Below are positions 1-5,096 of a stretch of 5,096 nucleotides of DNA, piece by piece; position 1 is the stretch's first letter, and each line of letters begins with the position of its first letter. The notes under the pieces are model-generated. The model saw nothing but the letters and a program-made list of their open reading frames with translations. It made no database searches and was not told the origin of the DNA. Source of the stretch: Nitrospiria bacterium (lineage in GTDB: Bacteria; Nitrospirota; CAKKRA01; 9FT-COMBO-42-15); NCBI GenBank assembly GCA_919903585.1, contig CAKKST010000232.1, positions 1 to 5,096 on the forward strand. Reading direction: 5' to 3'. A program made the position numbers and the translations under genes.

Positions 1-801
1 GATTCTATCTTAATGGCATACAGGATTGCAGAGGATGAGCGTATACTCTTGCCTGTCTTTGTAAATCTGGATGGCTTTTACCTTTCCTTTACAAGAGAGC
101 CTGTTGAGATACCATCATTGGATGATGTAAAAAGATTTTTACCTGCCTACATTCCAAAGCACGCTTTTTTCAAGGCAGGCAAGCCAATGGCGCAGGGTGT
201 GTCAGTTCTCGGCGGGCCGATATATTCATATTTTAAATATCAGATGCACATGGCCAGTATGAATGGTCTTGAGGTCTTCAAAGAGGTCTGCGCAGAATTT
301 AAAGACATATTTGGCCGCGAATATGATACCACAGAAGGTTATATGCTAAATGATGCAGAATATGTTTTGATTATGACGGATTCCTTTTCAACACTCGGAA
401 AGGCTGCTGTAAAAAAGGCAAGGGAGAAAGGTATGAAGGCAGGGCTTTTAAGATTAAGGCTCTTGCGGCCATTCCCTGCAAAGGATATAATGGCTGCAAT
501 TAAAGGAAAAAAGGCTGTAGCTGTATTTGACCAGAATATCAGCATTGGTAAAGGCGGCATCTTGTATCCAGAGATTGCAGGTGCGCTTTATAATGAAAAG
601 GAGAGGCCGCTTTTACTCTCTTTTGTTGGTGGGCTTGGCGGCAAAAATATCAGCCCATCAGAATTTGAGTTTATTTTTAACAGCATGATTAATGCTGCAA
701 AAACAGGGATTGTCCCTGAACCGCAGCTCCTTTACACAGAGGCAGAGTGGAAGGAGATGGAGAGGATAAAGAAGATAGCAGGAAAAGAATTCAAAAATTA
801 A
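1..801 (+). CDS. porA: Pyruvate:ferredoxin oxidoreductase, alpha subunit (C-terminal 266 residues; 5' end outside window)
   Basis: This is the alpha subunit of a multi-subunit 2-oxoacid:ferredoxin oxidoreductase, a cytosolic enzyme that converts pyruvate and CoA to acetyl-CoA, CO2 and reduced ferredoxin. The frame is open to base 1. The codons before the first ATG (position 13) read DSIL and continue family-like sequence (DSILMAYRIAEDERILLPV), so that ATG is internal and the gene begins upstream. Family members are about 390 residues, so roughly 130 N-terminal residues are missing. The visible part starts near the end of the first domain (LPVFVNLDGFYLS, then EPVEIP). The transketolase-C-like domain II follows (YVLIMTDSFSTLGKAAVKKA, then GLLRLRLLRPFP). 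After it comes the conserved tail with VFDQNISIGKGG and FVGGLGGKNISPSEF. porB follows after 114 bp on the same strand. The stop codon lies inside an AT-rich inverted repeat. Family assignment is strong. Pyruvate rather than another 2-oxoacid is inferred from overall resemblance. Confidence 0.88.
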   Translation, partial: DSILMAYRIAEDERILLPVFVNLDGFYLSFTREPVEIPSLDDVKRFLPAYIPKHAFFKAGKPMAQGVSVLGGPIYSYFKYQMHMASMNGLEVFKEVCAEFKDIFGREYDTTEGYMLNDAEYVLIMTDSFSTLGKAAVKKAREKGMKAGLLRLRLLRPFPAKDIMAAIKGKKAVAVFDQNISIGKGGILYPEIAGALYNEKERPLLLSFVGGLGGKNISPSEFEFIFNSMINAAKTGIVPEPQLLYTEAEWKEMERIKKIAGKEFKN

Positions 802-884
802 ATATCAAAAATCAAAATTATGGAAATGTTTTTCTAATTTTAAATTTTGATATGTCATTTTGATTTTTGCATTTTGATATTTAA
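798..884. repeat. AT-rich imperfect palindromic repeat in the porA-porB spacer
   Basis: The 13-mer TTAAATATCAAAA at 798-810 recurs as its exact reverse complement at 872-884. A second, mutually exclusive pairing joins 802-810 with 845-853 (9 bp) and 814-820 with 835-841 (7 bp), separated by a 3x3 internal loop and closed by a 14-nt loop. The unit ATTTTGAT occurs three times in the right half (844, 857 and 871), and its complement ATCAAAA occurs twice in tandem in the left half (804 and 811). The porA TAA (799-801) lies in the left arm. The structure is directly visible. That it is one copy of a dispersed intergenic repeat family is an inference from its arrangement. It could form a hairpin between two cistrons and modulate porB expression or mRNA stability. 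Confidence 0.65.
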
Positions 885-895
885 ATTTCTATACT
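867..895 (+). promoter_or_regulatory. Possible sigma70-like promoter for porB
   Basis: TTGCAT (867-872) lies 17 bp upstream of TATACT (890-895). The -10 box matches the consensus at 5 of 6 positions but the -35 box at only 3 of 6. Transcription would start near 902 and give a leader of about 14 nt before the porB ATG. The surrounding DNA is very AT-rich, so chance matches are likely. porB may simply be co-transcribed with porA. Confidence 0.22.
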
Positions 896-915
896 TGGAA
901 CAAATCGGATGTTAA

Positions 916-1836
916 ATGAAATCTATTAAAGACTTGCCTTTAGATGACAACCTTCTTCCCGGCACTGCAATGTGTGCGGGGTGCGGAGGGCTATTGGCAT
1001 TAAGACACTGCCTTAAGGCGCTTGGAGAAAAGACTGTTATTGTAAATGCAGCAGGATGTTTTACACTCCTTTCCATATATCCCTTTACACCTTTTAAAGG
1101 CTCATGGCTTTATACTGCAATGGCATCTGCCCCTGCAGGCGCACAGGGTGTAAGGGATGCACTTGATATTCTGATTAAAAAGGGAAGAATAAAACCTGAT
1201 GAGGATTTAAAGGTGGTTGTATTAACAGGTGATGGCGCTGCCTATGATATGGGGCTATCCTCTACATCAGGCGCTATATACCGCAATCTGGATTTTTATT
1301 ATATCTGCTATGACAATGAGGCCTATGGTAACACAGGTTTTCAGTGGTCAGGCGCAACACCTTATGCATCTAAAACTGCAACAACACCAGTAGGAAAGAT
1401 AAGCCCAACAGGCGCAGAGGTTTCAAAGAAAAACCTTTTTGAAATATGGAGGAGCCACAAGCCGCCATATCTTGCTACCATATCTCCAGCGCATCAGGTT
1501 GACCTGTTCAACAAATTCAAGAAGGCAGAGGAATACAAAGGCCCAAAGCTCTTTATTGCACATTCGCCGTGCCCTCCGGGCTGGGCAACAGACCCTTCTC
1601 ATTCAGCAAGGCTTGCAAAACTATCTGTTGACACAGGCATCTGGGCTTTAAAAGAGGCTATTTATGGCGAGGTGAGGCATACTCTTGTGCCAAAGAAATT
1701 TAAATCTGTTGAAGAGTATCTGAAAGAACAGGGAAGGTTTGCACATCTCTTTAAACCTGTAAGGCAGGAGGAGGCATTGAAAAAGATACAGGAGGGGGTG
1801 GATGAGTACTGGAGGAAAAACCTTGCCTCTAATTAG
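916..1836 (+). CDS. porB: Pyruvate:ferredoxin oxidoreductase, beta subunit (TPP-binding)
   Basis: This 306-residue protein is complete and of normal length for the family. PorB binds thiamine diphosphate and the proximal [4Fe-4S] cluster, pairing with PorA for oxidative decarboxylation of pyruvate in the cytosol. Expected cluster ligands are visible: Cys20 and Cys23 (MCAGCGG), Cys48 (NAAGCF) and Cys219 (SPCPPGW). The TPP/Mg motif runs from GDG at residues 105-107 through YDMGLSSTSGAIYRN to DNEAYGNTG (residues 133-141, with Asn134 as the usual metal ligand). The start is fixed because an in-frame TAA (913-915) directly precedes the ATG. The Shine-Dalgarno is weak (GGAT near 907), which suggests modest initiation or coupling to porA despite the 114-bp gap. 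The stop is 2 bp from the stop of the convergent gene. Por versus a related 2-oxoacid oxidoreductase is a family-level inference, and the remaining subunits (gamma, delta) are not in the window. Confidence 0.92.
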   Translation: MKSIKDLPLDDNLLPGTAMCAGCGGLLALRHCLKALGEKTVIVNAAGCFTLLSIYPFTPFKGSWLYTAMASAPAGAQGVRDALDILIKKGRIKPDEDLKVVVLTGDGAAYDMGLSSTSGAIYRNLDFYYICYDNEAYGNTGFQWSGATPYASKTATTPVGKISPTGAEVSKKNLFEIWRSHKPPYLATISPAHQVDLFNKFKKAEEYKGPKLFIAHSPCPPGWATDPSHSARLAKLSVDTGIWALKEAIYGEVRHTLVPKKFKSVEEYLKEQGRFAHLFKPVRQEEALKKIQEGVDEYWRKNLASN

Positions 1837-1850
1837 GTTTATTTTTCCTC
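1812..1850. terminator. Possible bidirectional hairpin across the convergent stop codons
   Basis: GAGGAAAAA at 1812-1820 is the exact reverse complement of TTTTTCCTC at 1842-1850, and CC/GG (1821-1822 and 1837-1838) could extend the stem after a bulge. The 21-nt interval between the arms contains both the porB TAG (1834-1836) and the TAA of the minus-strand gene (1839-1841). With only 2 bp between the genes, any terminator must overlap coding sequence, and this is the best local candidate. It lacks a GC-rich stem and a proper T-tract. Only a short TTTT (1857-1860) follows on the plus strand, and nothing comparable follows on the minus strand. Function is uncertain. Confidence 0.3.
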
Positions 1851-2663
1851 AGCGTCTTTTACCAAGCGGAAGCCGATGAATTGGCTGATCCCGGTTTCTA
1901 CCACACCTTCCCTTGAGGCGCATCTGGCCTGATGCGAAAGCTGTGCCCATGTGCCTCCTTTGATAACCCTCTGCTTCTTTGAAGCATCAAACCAGTCTGA
2001 TGTCCACTCAGCCACATTCCCTGCCATTCCATGCACACCATAGGGGCTTTCATCCTTTGGAAAAAGATTTACAGGTCCTCCAAAGAGCATCACTGCCTCT
2101 GCTGTGTGTGCTATGCCGGGCTCAAAGTTACTGCCCCAAGGATATATTCTGCCATCTGCGCCCCTTGCTGCCTTTTCCCACTCTGCCTCTGTTGGTAATC
2201 TCTTTCCTGCCCACTTTGCATATGCCTCTGTGTCTTTATAAGCTATCATCACCGCAGGGAAGTTTGCCTTATCAATGGGATAATCAGCGCCAGACCAGTT
2301 TGAAGGGGGCTGATGACCTGTGGCTAATATAAACTTTCTATACTCTGCATTAGTAACCTCATAGCGGTCAATATAAAAGGGCTTTATAGTCGCCTTTTTC
2401 TGCGGCGACTCCATCCTGCAGGCCTCTTTATTAAAGGTCTCCTTCTTGCCAAAGGCCTTGATTGTCTCCTCCACCTCAGCGGATGTGCTTCCCATTATAA
2501 ACTCGCCGCCCGGTATCAATACCATATCATTCTCTATTTCAGGCCCGCCGCCATGATGATGCATCATCTGGCCTAAGACATTATCAATCCCTTTTTTTGT
2601 TACTATCTGCTGGAGAGAGAATATAATAAACACCAGCAGTATGCCGATAAACAACTTCTTCAT
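1839..2663 (-). CDS. Membrane-anchored SUMF1/FGE-fold protein without the FGE catalytic cysteines
   Basis: This 274-residue protein belongs to the formylglycine-generating-enzyme/SUMF1 (EgtB/PvdO-like, C-type-lectin-fold) superfamily. Family motifs appear in order: MVLIPGGEFIMGS (47-59), PFYIDRYEVTNAEYRKF (95-111), RLPTEAEWEKAARG (155-168), YPWGS (174-178), YGVHGMAGNVAEWTSDWF (208-225), RVIKGGTW (232-239) and a terminal IGFRLV. The N-terminus is MKK followed by a hydrophobic stretch (about residues 4-21) with no lipobox and no obvious cleavage site, so it is probably a signal anchor displaying the domain outside the cytoplasm. A MMHHHGGG cluster follows at residues 33-40. In true FGE the segment after KGGS carries two catalytic, copper-binding cysteines. 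Here it reads AQLSHQARCASR, keeping only the structural RCA-type Cys248; the only other Cys is Cys82. Sulfatase activation is therefore unlikely and the actual role is unknown. The start is supported by AGGAGG (2671-2676) 7 nt upstream. It lies downstream of hemB, probably with its own promoter. Confidence 0.85.
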   Translation of the reverse strand: MKKLFIGILLVFIIFSLQQIVTKKGIDNVLGQMMHHHGGGPEIENDMVLIPGGEFIMGSTSAEVEETIKAFGKKETFNKEACRMESPQKKATIKPFYIDRYEVTNAEYRKFILATGHQPPSNWSGADYPIDKANFPAVMIAYKDTEAYAKWAGKRLPTEAEWEKAARGADGRIYPWGSNFEPGIAHTAEAVMLFGGPVNLFPKDESPYGVHGMAGNVAEWTSDWFDASKKQRVIKGGTWAQLSHQARCASREGVVETGISQFIGFRLVKDAEEK

Positions 2664-2694
2664 TAGCTTACCTCCTAATTACTTTCTTATCCAT

Positions 2695-2723
2695 AATTTA
2701 ACACAAAACGATGCTCCTTTCAA
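2695..2723 (-). promoter_or_regulatory. Candidate sigma70-like promoter for the SUMF1-fold gene
   Basis: Reading the minus strand, TTGAAA (2718-2723, 5 of 6 consensus bases) is followed after exactly 17 bp by TAAATT (2695-2700, 4 of 6). A start near 2688 would leave a short leader containing the AGGAGG site at 2671-2676. Spacing and position are good. This supports expression of the SUMF1-fold gene independently of ahbC-hemB, although read-through is also possible. Confidence 0.42.
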
Positions 2724-2744
2724 TTATCTTTAAGAATCTGCTGT

Positions 2745-2790
2745 CCCGTCCACTTCAAATAAATGGCGGGAAGAGATGATAATCTATCAT
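2745..2790 (-). other. Two short hairpins between hemB and the SUMF1-fold gene
   Basis: On the minus strand, ATGATA-GAT-TATCAT (2776-2790) is a perfect 6-bp inverted repeat starting about 20 nt after the hemB stop. A GC-richer hairpin follows, CCCGCC (2765-2770) pairing with GGACGGG (2745-2751) with one bulged A and a 13-nt loop. Neither is followed by a T-tract, so they are poor intrinsic terminators. They might attenuate or mark the hemB mRNA end, or the first could be an operator-like palindrome. Confidence 0.22.
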
Positions 2791-2811
2791 TCATAATATT
2801 TAAGGTATTTG

Positions 2812-3783
2812 CTATTTCAGGCTCTTTGCTGCCTCTTTGGCAAAGTAGGTGAGGATCAGGTCTGCGCCTGCCCGCTTGATGGATGTGAGCACCTCCATCA
2901 TCATCCTCTGCTCATCAATCCACCCGAGCTTCGCCCCTGCCTTTATAATGGAGAACTCGCCGCTTACATTATATGCAGCAACAGGCAGATTGAATTCCTG
3001 TTTGACACGGTAGATTATATCAAGGTATGAAAGGGCAGGTTTTACCATTACAATATCCGCGCCTTCTTCTATATCAAGGCTAACCTCCCTGATTGCCTCC
3101 CTTGCATTCGCTGGGTCCATCTGATATGTGCGCCTGTCTCCAAATTTCGGCGTTGACTCTGCTGCATCCCTGAAAGGCCCATAAAAGCTTGATGCATATT
3201 TTGCAGCGTATGACATGATAGGCGTATCAATAAGATTTTCCTTATCAAGTGCATTTCTTATGGCAGAAACCCTTCCGTCCATCATATCCGACGGTGCAAC
3301 AATATCTGCGCCTGCCTTTGCATGCGACACAGCCTCTTTTGATAGAAGCTCCAATGTTGGGTCATTTAATATCTTTCCATTTTTTATAACACCGCAATGG
3401 CCGTGAGATGTATATTCGCACAAGCATACATCTGTAATTACAATAAGCTCAGGGACTTTATCTTTAATAGCCTTTATTGCCTGCTGGATAATGCCTTTTT
3501 TAGCATACGCCTCTGTGCCGAGTTGGTCTTTATGCTCAGGTATGCCAAAAAGCATGACCGCAGGTATGCCAAGTGAATAGGTCTCCTTTGCATCCTTTAC
3601 AATATTATCAATAGACTGCTGATAATTCCCCGGCATGGAAGGAATCTCTTTTTTTATCCCTTTGCCGTGGACTGCAAAGAGGGGATATATAAAATCATCA
3701 GAAGAAAGCGTTGTTTCCCTGACCATCTTTCTGAGATTTTCTGTTTGTCTAAGTCTTCTCAGTCTTTGCCTTGGAAAAGCCAT
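2812..3783 (-). CDS. hemB: Porphobilinogen synthase (delta-aminolevulinic acid dehydratase), Zn-dependent type
   Basis: HemB condenses two molecules of 5-aminolevulinate to porphobilinogen in the cytosol, the first common step to heme, siroheme and cobalamin. The 323-residue product is full length. It starts with the conserved basic arm (FPRQRLRRLRQTENLRKMV). The active-site Zn ligands are Cys120, Cys122 and Cys130 in DVCLCEYTSHGHCG, marking the zinc-dependent rather than the Mg-only subclass. The two Schiff-base lysines are Lys195 (MSYAAKYASSFYGPFRDAA) and Lys248 (DIVMVKPALSYLD). The substrate-pocket segment PVAAYNVSGE is at 267-276. The ATG is preceded by AGGAGGG (3787-3793), which overlaps the TAG of the upstream radical SAM gene. 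The 8-nt gap implies one operon and probable translational coupling. No key residue is missing. Confidence 0.97.
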   Translation of the reverse strand: MAFPRQRLRRLRQTENLRKMVRETTLSSDDFIYPLFAVHGKGIKKEIPSMPGNYQQSIDNIVKDAKETYSLGIPAVMLFGIPEHKDQLGTEAYAKKGIIQQAIKAIKDKVPELIVITDVCLCEYTSHGHCGVIKNGKILNDPTLELLSKEAVSHAKAGADIVAPSDMMDGRVSAIRNALDKENLIDTPIMSYAAKYASSFYGPFRDAAESTPKFGDRRTYQMDPANAREAIREVSLDIEEGADIVMVKPALSYLDIIYRVKQEFNLPVAAYNVSGEFSIIKAGAKLGWIDEQRMMMEVLTSIKRAGADLILTYFAKEAAKSLK

Positions 3784-3786
3784 CAG

Positions 3787-3793
3787 CCCTCCT
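3787..3793 (-). promoter_or_regulatory. hemB ribosome-binding site overlapping the ahbC stop codon
   Basis: On the minus strand AGGAGGG spans 3793 down to 3787, three bases before the hemB ATG. It shares bases 3792-3793 with the ahbC stop codon TAG (3792-3794). The strong but closely spaced site is typical of translational coupling, in which ribosomes finishing ahbC re-initiate at hemB. It also confirms the hemB start. Confidence 0.7.
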
Positions 3794-5036
3794 ATCTTAC
3801 AGCGGCCTTTTTATCTTCTGTAATCCCAATCTCCTCATCTGTCAGATAACATGCCGGGTCGTGCATCCATGGGTCATTGTATACCCTTAATGCCCTGACC
3901 CTGAAGCTTCCGCCGCAGAGTTTTATCCATTTGCAATTACTGCAGCGGCCTTTTAAAATTGGAATCCTGTTTTTCAGGCCTTTCATAATCGGGTCAGATG
4001 TATCCTTCCATATCTCGCTAAACGGCCTCTTCTTCACATTGCCGAATGAATAGTCCTGCCAGAACTGGTCTGCATGAGCATTGCCGAAGAAATCAATGTT
4101 GCCGATTGCAACGCCGGAGGAATTAGCGCCTCCGCCGTTCCACTCCATGAACTTATAAATCTCTTCTGCCCTCTTTGGGTCTGTTTTTTTCAGCTTCATA
4201 TAAAGATATGGCCCGTCAGCATGATTGTCTACTGTAAGGATATCCTTTTTCAGGCCGCGCTTATGAAAATCCATTGTCCTTTCAAGGATTATATCCAGTG
4301 CATGACGGCTCTCCTCGTGTGAGAGGTCATCCTTTCTGATTTCACTTCCCCTTCCAGCATAAACAAGGTGATAGAAGCAGGCGCGCTGAATGCCCTCCTT
4401 TTCAATAAAGTCAAATATGTTATGCAGGTCTTCATAGTTTCTTCTTGTCAAAGTTAATCTCAGGCCTACCTTCTGGTCAACCTCCATGCAGTTTCTCACG
4501 CCGCGAAGCGCAAGGTCAAATGCGCCTTCCATGCCCCTGAACTTATCATTTATCTCGCCAATGCCGTCAAAGGAGATGCCAACATAGCTGAAGCCAGTCT
4601 CCTTTATCCTTTTTGCATTCTTTTGATCTATCAGTGTCCCGTTTGTTGAGAGTGTAAGCCGCATATTGAGGCCTCTTGCATAGTCTGCAAGTTCAAAAAG
4701 GTCTTTTCTCATAAGAGGCTCGCCGCCTGATAAAAGGAGCGCAGGTATCTTAAAGCCTGATAGATCCTTAATCATGGTCTTTGCCTCATCAGTTGTCAGC
4801 TCTCCCGGATAATCCTCGTTGTGAGAATCTGTATAGCAGTGAACGCAATTCAGATTGCATCTCCTTGATACGCTCCATACAACAACAGGACTCCTTTCAC
4901 TCGCAGATGTTGGGACTTCATGCTCTATTTTCTCTGTTGCATGCGGCGTTCCGTGGCCATGTCCCCTCTTATGGCCGTATCTTAACGGGTCGCCTGTTGT
5001 ATCTGCACCGCAGAAAAGTTTTGTAATATCAATCAT
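3792..5036 (-). CDS. ahbC: Radical SAM heme-pathway enzyme, probable 12,18-didecarboxysiroheme deacetylase (AhbC/NirJ group)
   Basis: AhbC is a cytosolic radical SAM enzyme of the alternative heme pathway; it removes the two acetate side chains of 12,18-didecarboxysiroheme to form Fe-coproporphyrin III. The 414-residue product opens with MIDITKLFCG and LRYG, typical of the AhbC N-terminus. PVVVWSVSRRCNLNCVHCYT follows, with the radical SAM cluster ligands Cys60, Cys64 and Cys67. SAM-binding GGEP is at 104-107 and STNGTLID at 130-137. The C-terminal half has NGGGANSSGVAIGNID and GNAHADQFWQDYSFGNV, both AhbC/NirJ hallmarks. A SPASM-like auxiliary [4Fe-4S] motif follows (Cys365, Cys368, Cys374, Cys396; DPACYLTDEE). 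A His-rich stretch (His22, 26, 28, 32, 39) lies before the core. The ATG at 5034-5036 is chosen because AAGGAG sits 9 nt upstream and the family N-terminus begins here. hemB directly downstream supports the heme role. NirJ or a NirJ1-like heme d1 enzyme is the main alternative. Confidence 0.83.
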   Translation of the reverse strand: MIDITKLFCGADTTGDPLRYGHKRGHGHGTPHATEKIEHEVPTSASERSPVVVWSVSRRCNLNCVHCYTDSHNEDYPGELTTDEAKTMIKDLSGFKIPALLLSGGEPLMRKDLFELADYARGLNMRLTLSTNGTLIDQKNAKRIKETGFSYVGISFDGIGEINDKFRGMEGAFDLALRGVRNCMEVDQKVGLRLTLTRRNYEDLHNIFDFIEKEGIQRACFYHLVYAGRGSEIRKDDLSHEESRHALDIILERTMDFHKRGLKKDILTVDNHADGPYLYMKLKKTDPKRAEEIYKFMEWNGGGANSSGVAIGNIDFFGNAHADQFWQDYSFGNVKKRPFSEIWKDTSDPIMKGLKNRIPILKGRCSNCKWIKLCGGSFRVRALRVYNDPWMHDPACYLTDEEIGITEDKKAAVR

Positions 5037-5045
5037 TGTCTTTTT

Positions 5046-5051
5046 CTCCTT
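5046..5051 (-). promoter_or_regulatory. Ribosome-binding site that sets the ahbC start
   Basis: On the minus strand AAGGAG (5051 down to 5046) is followed by the 9-nt spacer AAAAAGACA and the ATG at 5036-5034. A longer reading from a TTG at 5084 would pass through this site and add 16 Gly/Glu/Lys-rich residues encoded mainly by the repeat upstream, so it is rejected. The promoter itself must lie beyond the window end or within the repeat. Confidence 0.75.
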
Positions 5052-5056
5052 TTCAC

Positions 5057-5096
5057 CACCCTCCCCCTCGCCCCCTCCCGTCAAGGGAGGGGGAAT
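5057..5096. repeat. GC-rich palindromic (REP-like) repeat with G-quadruplex motif in the ahbC leader
   Basis: CCCCCTCCC (5071-5079) and GGGAGGGGG (5085-5093) form a perfect 9-bp inverted repeat around the loop GTCAA. The C-rich tract continues to 5059. On the minus strand, which is the ahbC sense strand, four G-tracts of 3, 5, 5 and 3 bases (5079 down to 5059) are separated by loops of 1, 3 and 1 nt, a canonical G-quadruplex pattern. Its composition contrasts sharply with the AT-rich surroundings and resembles the short G/C-rich palindromes dispersed between genes in many bacterial genomes. The element ends about 8 nt before the ahbC ribosome-binding site and may continue past the window edge. 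A regulatory effect is an inference. Confidence 0.65.

Noticed and set aside
13..801. ATG at 13 as the true start of the porA reading frame
   Set aside because: The frame is open to base 1, the preceding codons (DSIL) continue family-like PorA sequence, and the N-terminal pyruvate-binding domain would otherwise be missing; the gene is truncated by the window edge.
802..915. CRISPR array or tRNA in the porA-porB spacer
   Set aside because: The ATTTTGAT units are short, irregularly spaced and without unique spacers, and no cloverleaf-like sequence is present.
909..929. Mini-ORF starting at ATG 909 overlapping the porB start
   Set aside because: It encodes only six residues, has no separate ribosome-binding site, and arises by chance in AT-rich sequence.
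1839..2663. Formylglycine-generating enzyme (sulfatase activator) assignment
   Set aside because: The fold motifs match, but the catalytic cysteine pair is absent and no sulfatase is seen, so only a fold-level name is supported.
2809..3030. Plus-strand open frame antisense to hemB, and similar frames at 3215-3406, 3635-3849, 4074-4322, 4781-5026, 1979-2332, 1439-1651 and 339-560 (minus)
   Set aside because: All lie inside well-recognised genes in another frame or on the other strand, and their sequences show no recognisable motifs; they are shadows.
3792..5036. Assignment as AhbD (heme synthase) or a PQQ/mycofactocin-type peptide maturase
   Set aside because: The MIDITKLFCG N-terminus and the HADQFWQDYSFGNV and DPACYLTDEE motifs fit AhbC/NirJ better, and no precursor peptide gene is nearby.
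5037..5084. N-terminal extension of the ahbC-like protein from a TTG at 5084
   Set aside because: The 16 extra residues are low-complexity Gly/Glu/Lys encoded largely by the GC-rich palindrome; a good AAGGAG site and family-like N-terminus support the ATG at 5034-5036.
1..5096. A previously undescribed multi-gene system, such as a defence or mobile element
   Set aside because: All five genes belong to recognised families with ordinary roles or folds; no toxin, nuclease, transposase, reverse transcriptase or phage-type gene is seen.

Overview
This looks like bacterial chromosome from an anaerobic or microaerophilic organism of moderate to low GC. Arg codons AGG/AGA and Ile codon ATA are frequent, and Shine-Dalgarno sites are mostly strong. 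The gene content is ferredoxin-linked pyruvate metabolism plus the siroheme-dependent (Ahb) route to heme. That combination is typical of sulfate-reducer-like lineages such as Desulfobacterota or Nitrospirota. The lineage is an inference and cannot be fixed from this window.

Layout: positions 1-1836 (+ strand) carry the 3' two thirds of a 2-oxoacid (probably pyruvate):ferredoxin oxidoreductase alpha subunit (porA, cut by the window edge) and the complete beta subunit (porB). They are separated by a 114-bp AT-rich spacer that holds an imperfect palindromic repeat and a possible weak promoter. Positions 1839-5036 (- strand) carry three genes read toward porB. In transcription order these are a radical SAM protein of the AhbC/NirJ group (3792-5036), Zn-type porphobilinogen synthase hemB (2812-3783), and a membrane-anchored SUMF1/FGE-fold protein (1839-2663). 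ahbC and hemB are 8 nt apart, and the hemB ribosome-binding site overlaps the ahbC stop codon, so they are almost certainly one operon. The SUMF1-fold gene follows a 148-bp gap with its own promoter-like sequence. It ends only 2 bp from the porB stop codon, so the two transcription units converge tail to tail.

How they work together: HemB makes porphobilinogen, the common precursor of all tetrapyrroles. AhbC acts late in the alternative heme pathway, removing two acetate side chains from 12,18-didecarboxysiroheme to give Fe-coproporphyrin III. The siroheme-making steps, AhbA/B and AhbD are expected outside the window. PorAB belongs to central carbon metabolism and produces reduced ferredoxin. 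Its adjacency to the heme genes is tail to tail and need not mean a functional link.

No convincing new multi-gene system is visible. The points worth a second look are the two palindromic repeats placed at gene boundaries (one containing the porA stop codon, one carrying a G-quadruplex motif just upstream of the ahbC ribosome-binding site), the SUMF1-fold protein that lacks the FGE catalytic cysteine pair but has an N-terminal MMHHH cluster, and the hairpin spanning the convergent stop codons.
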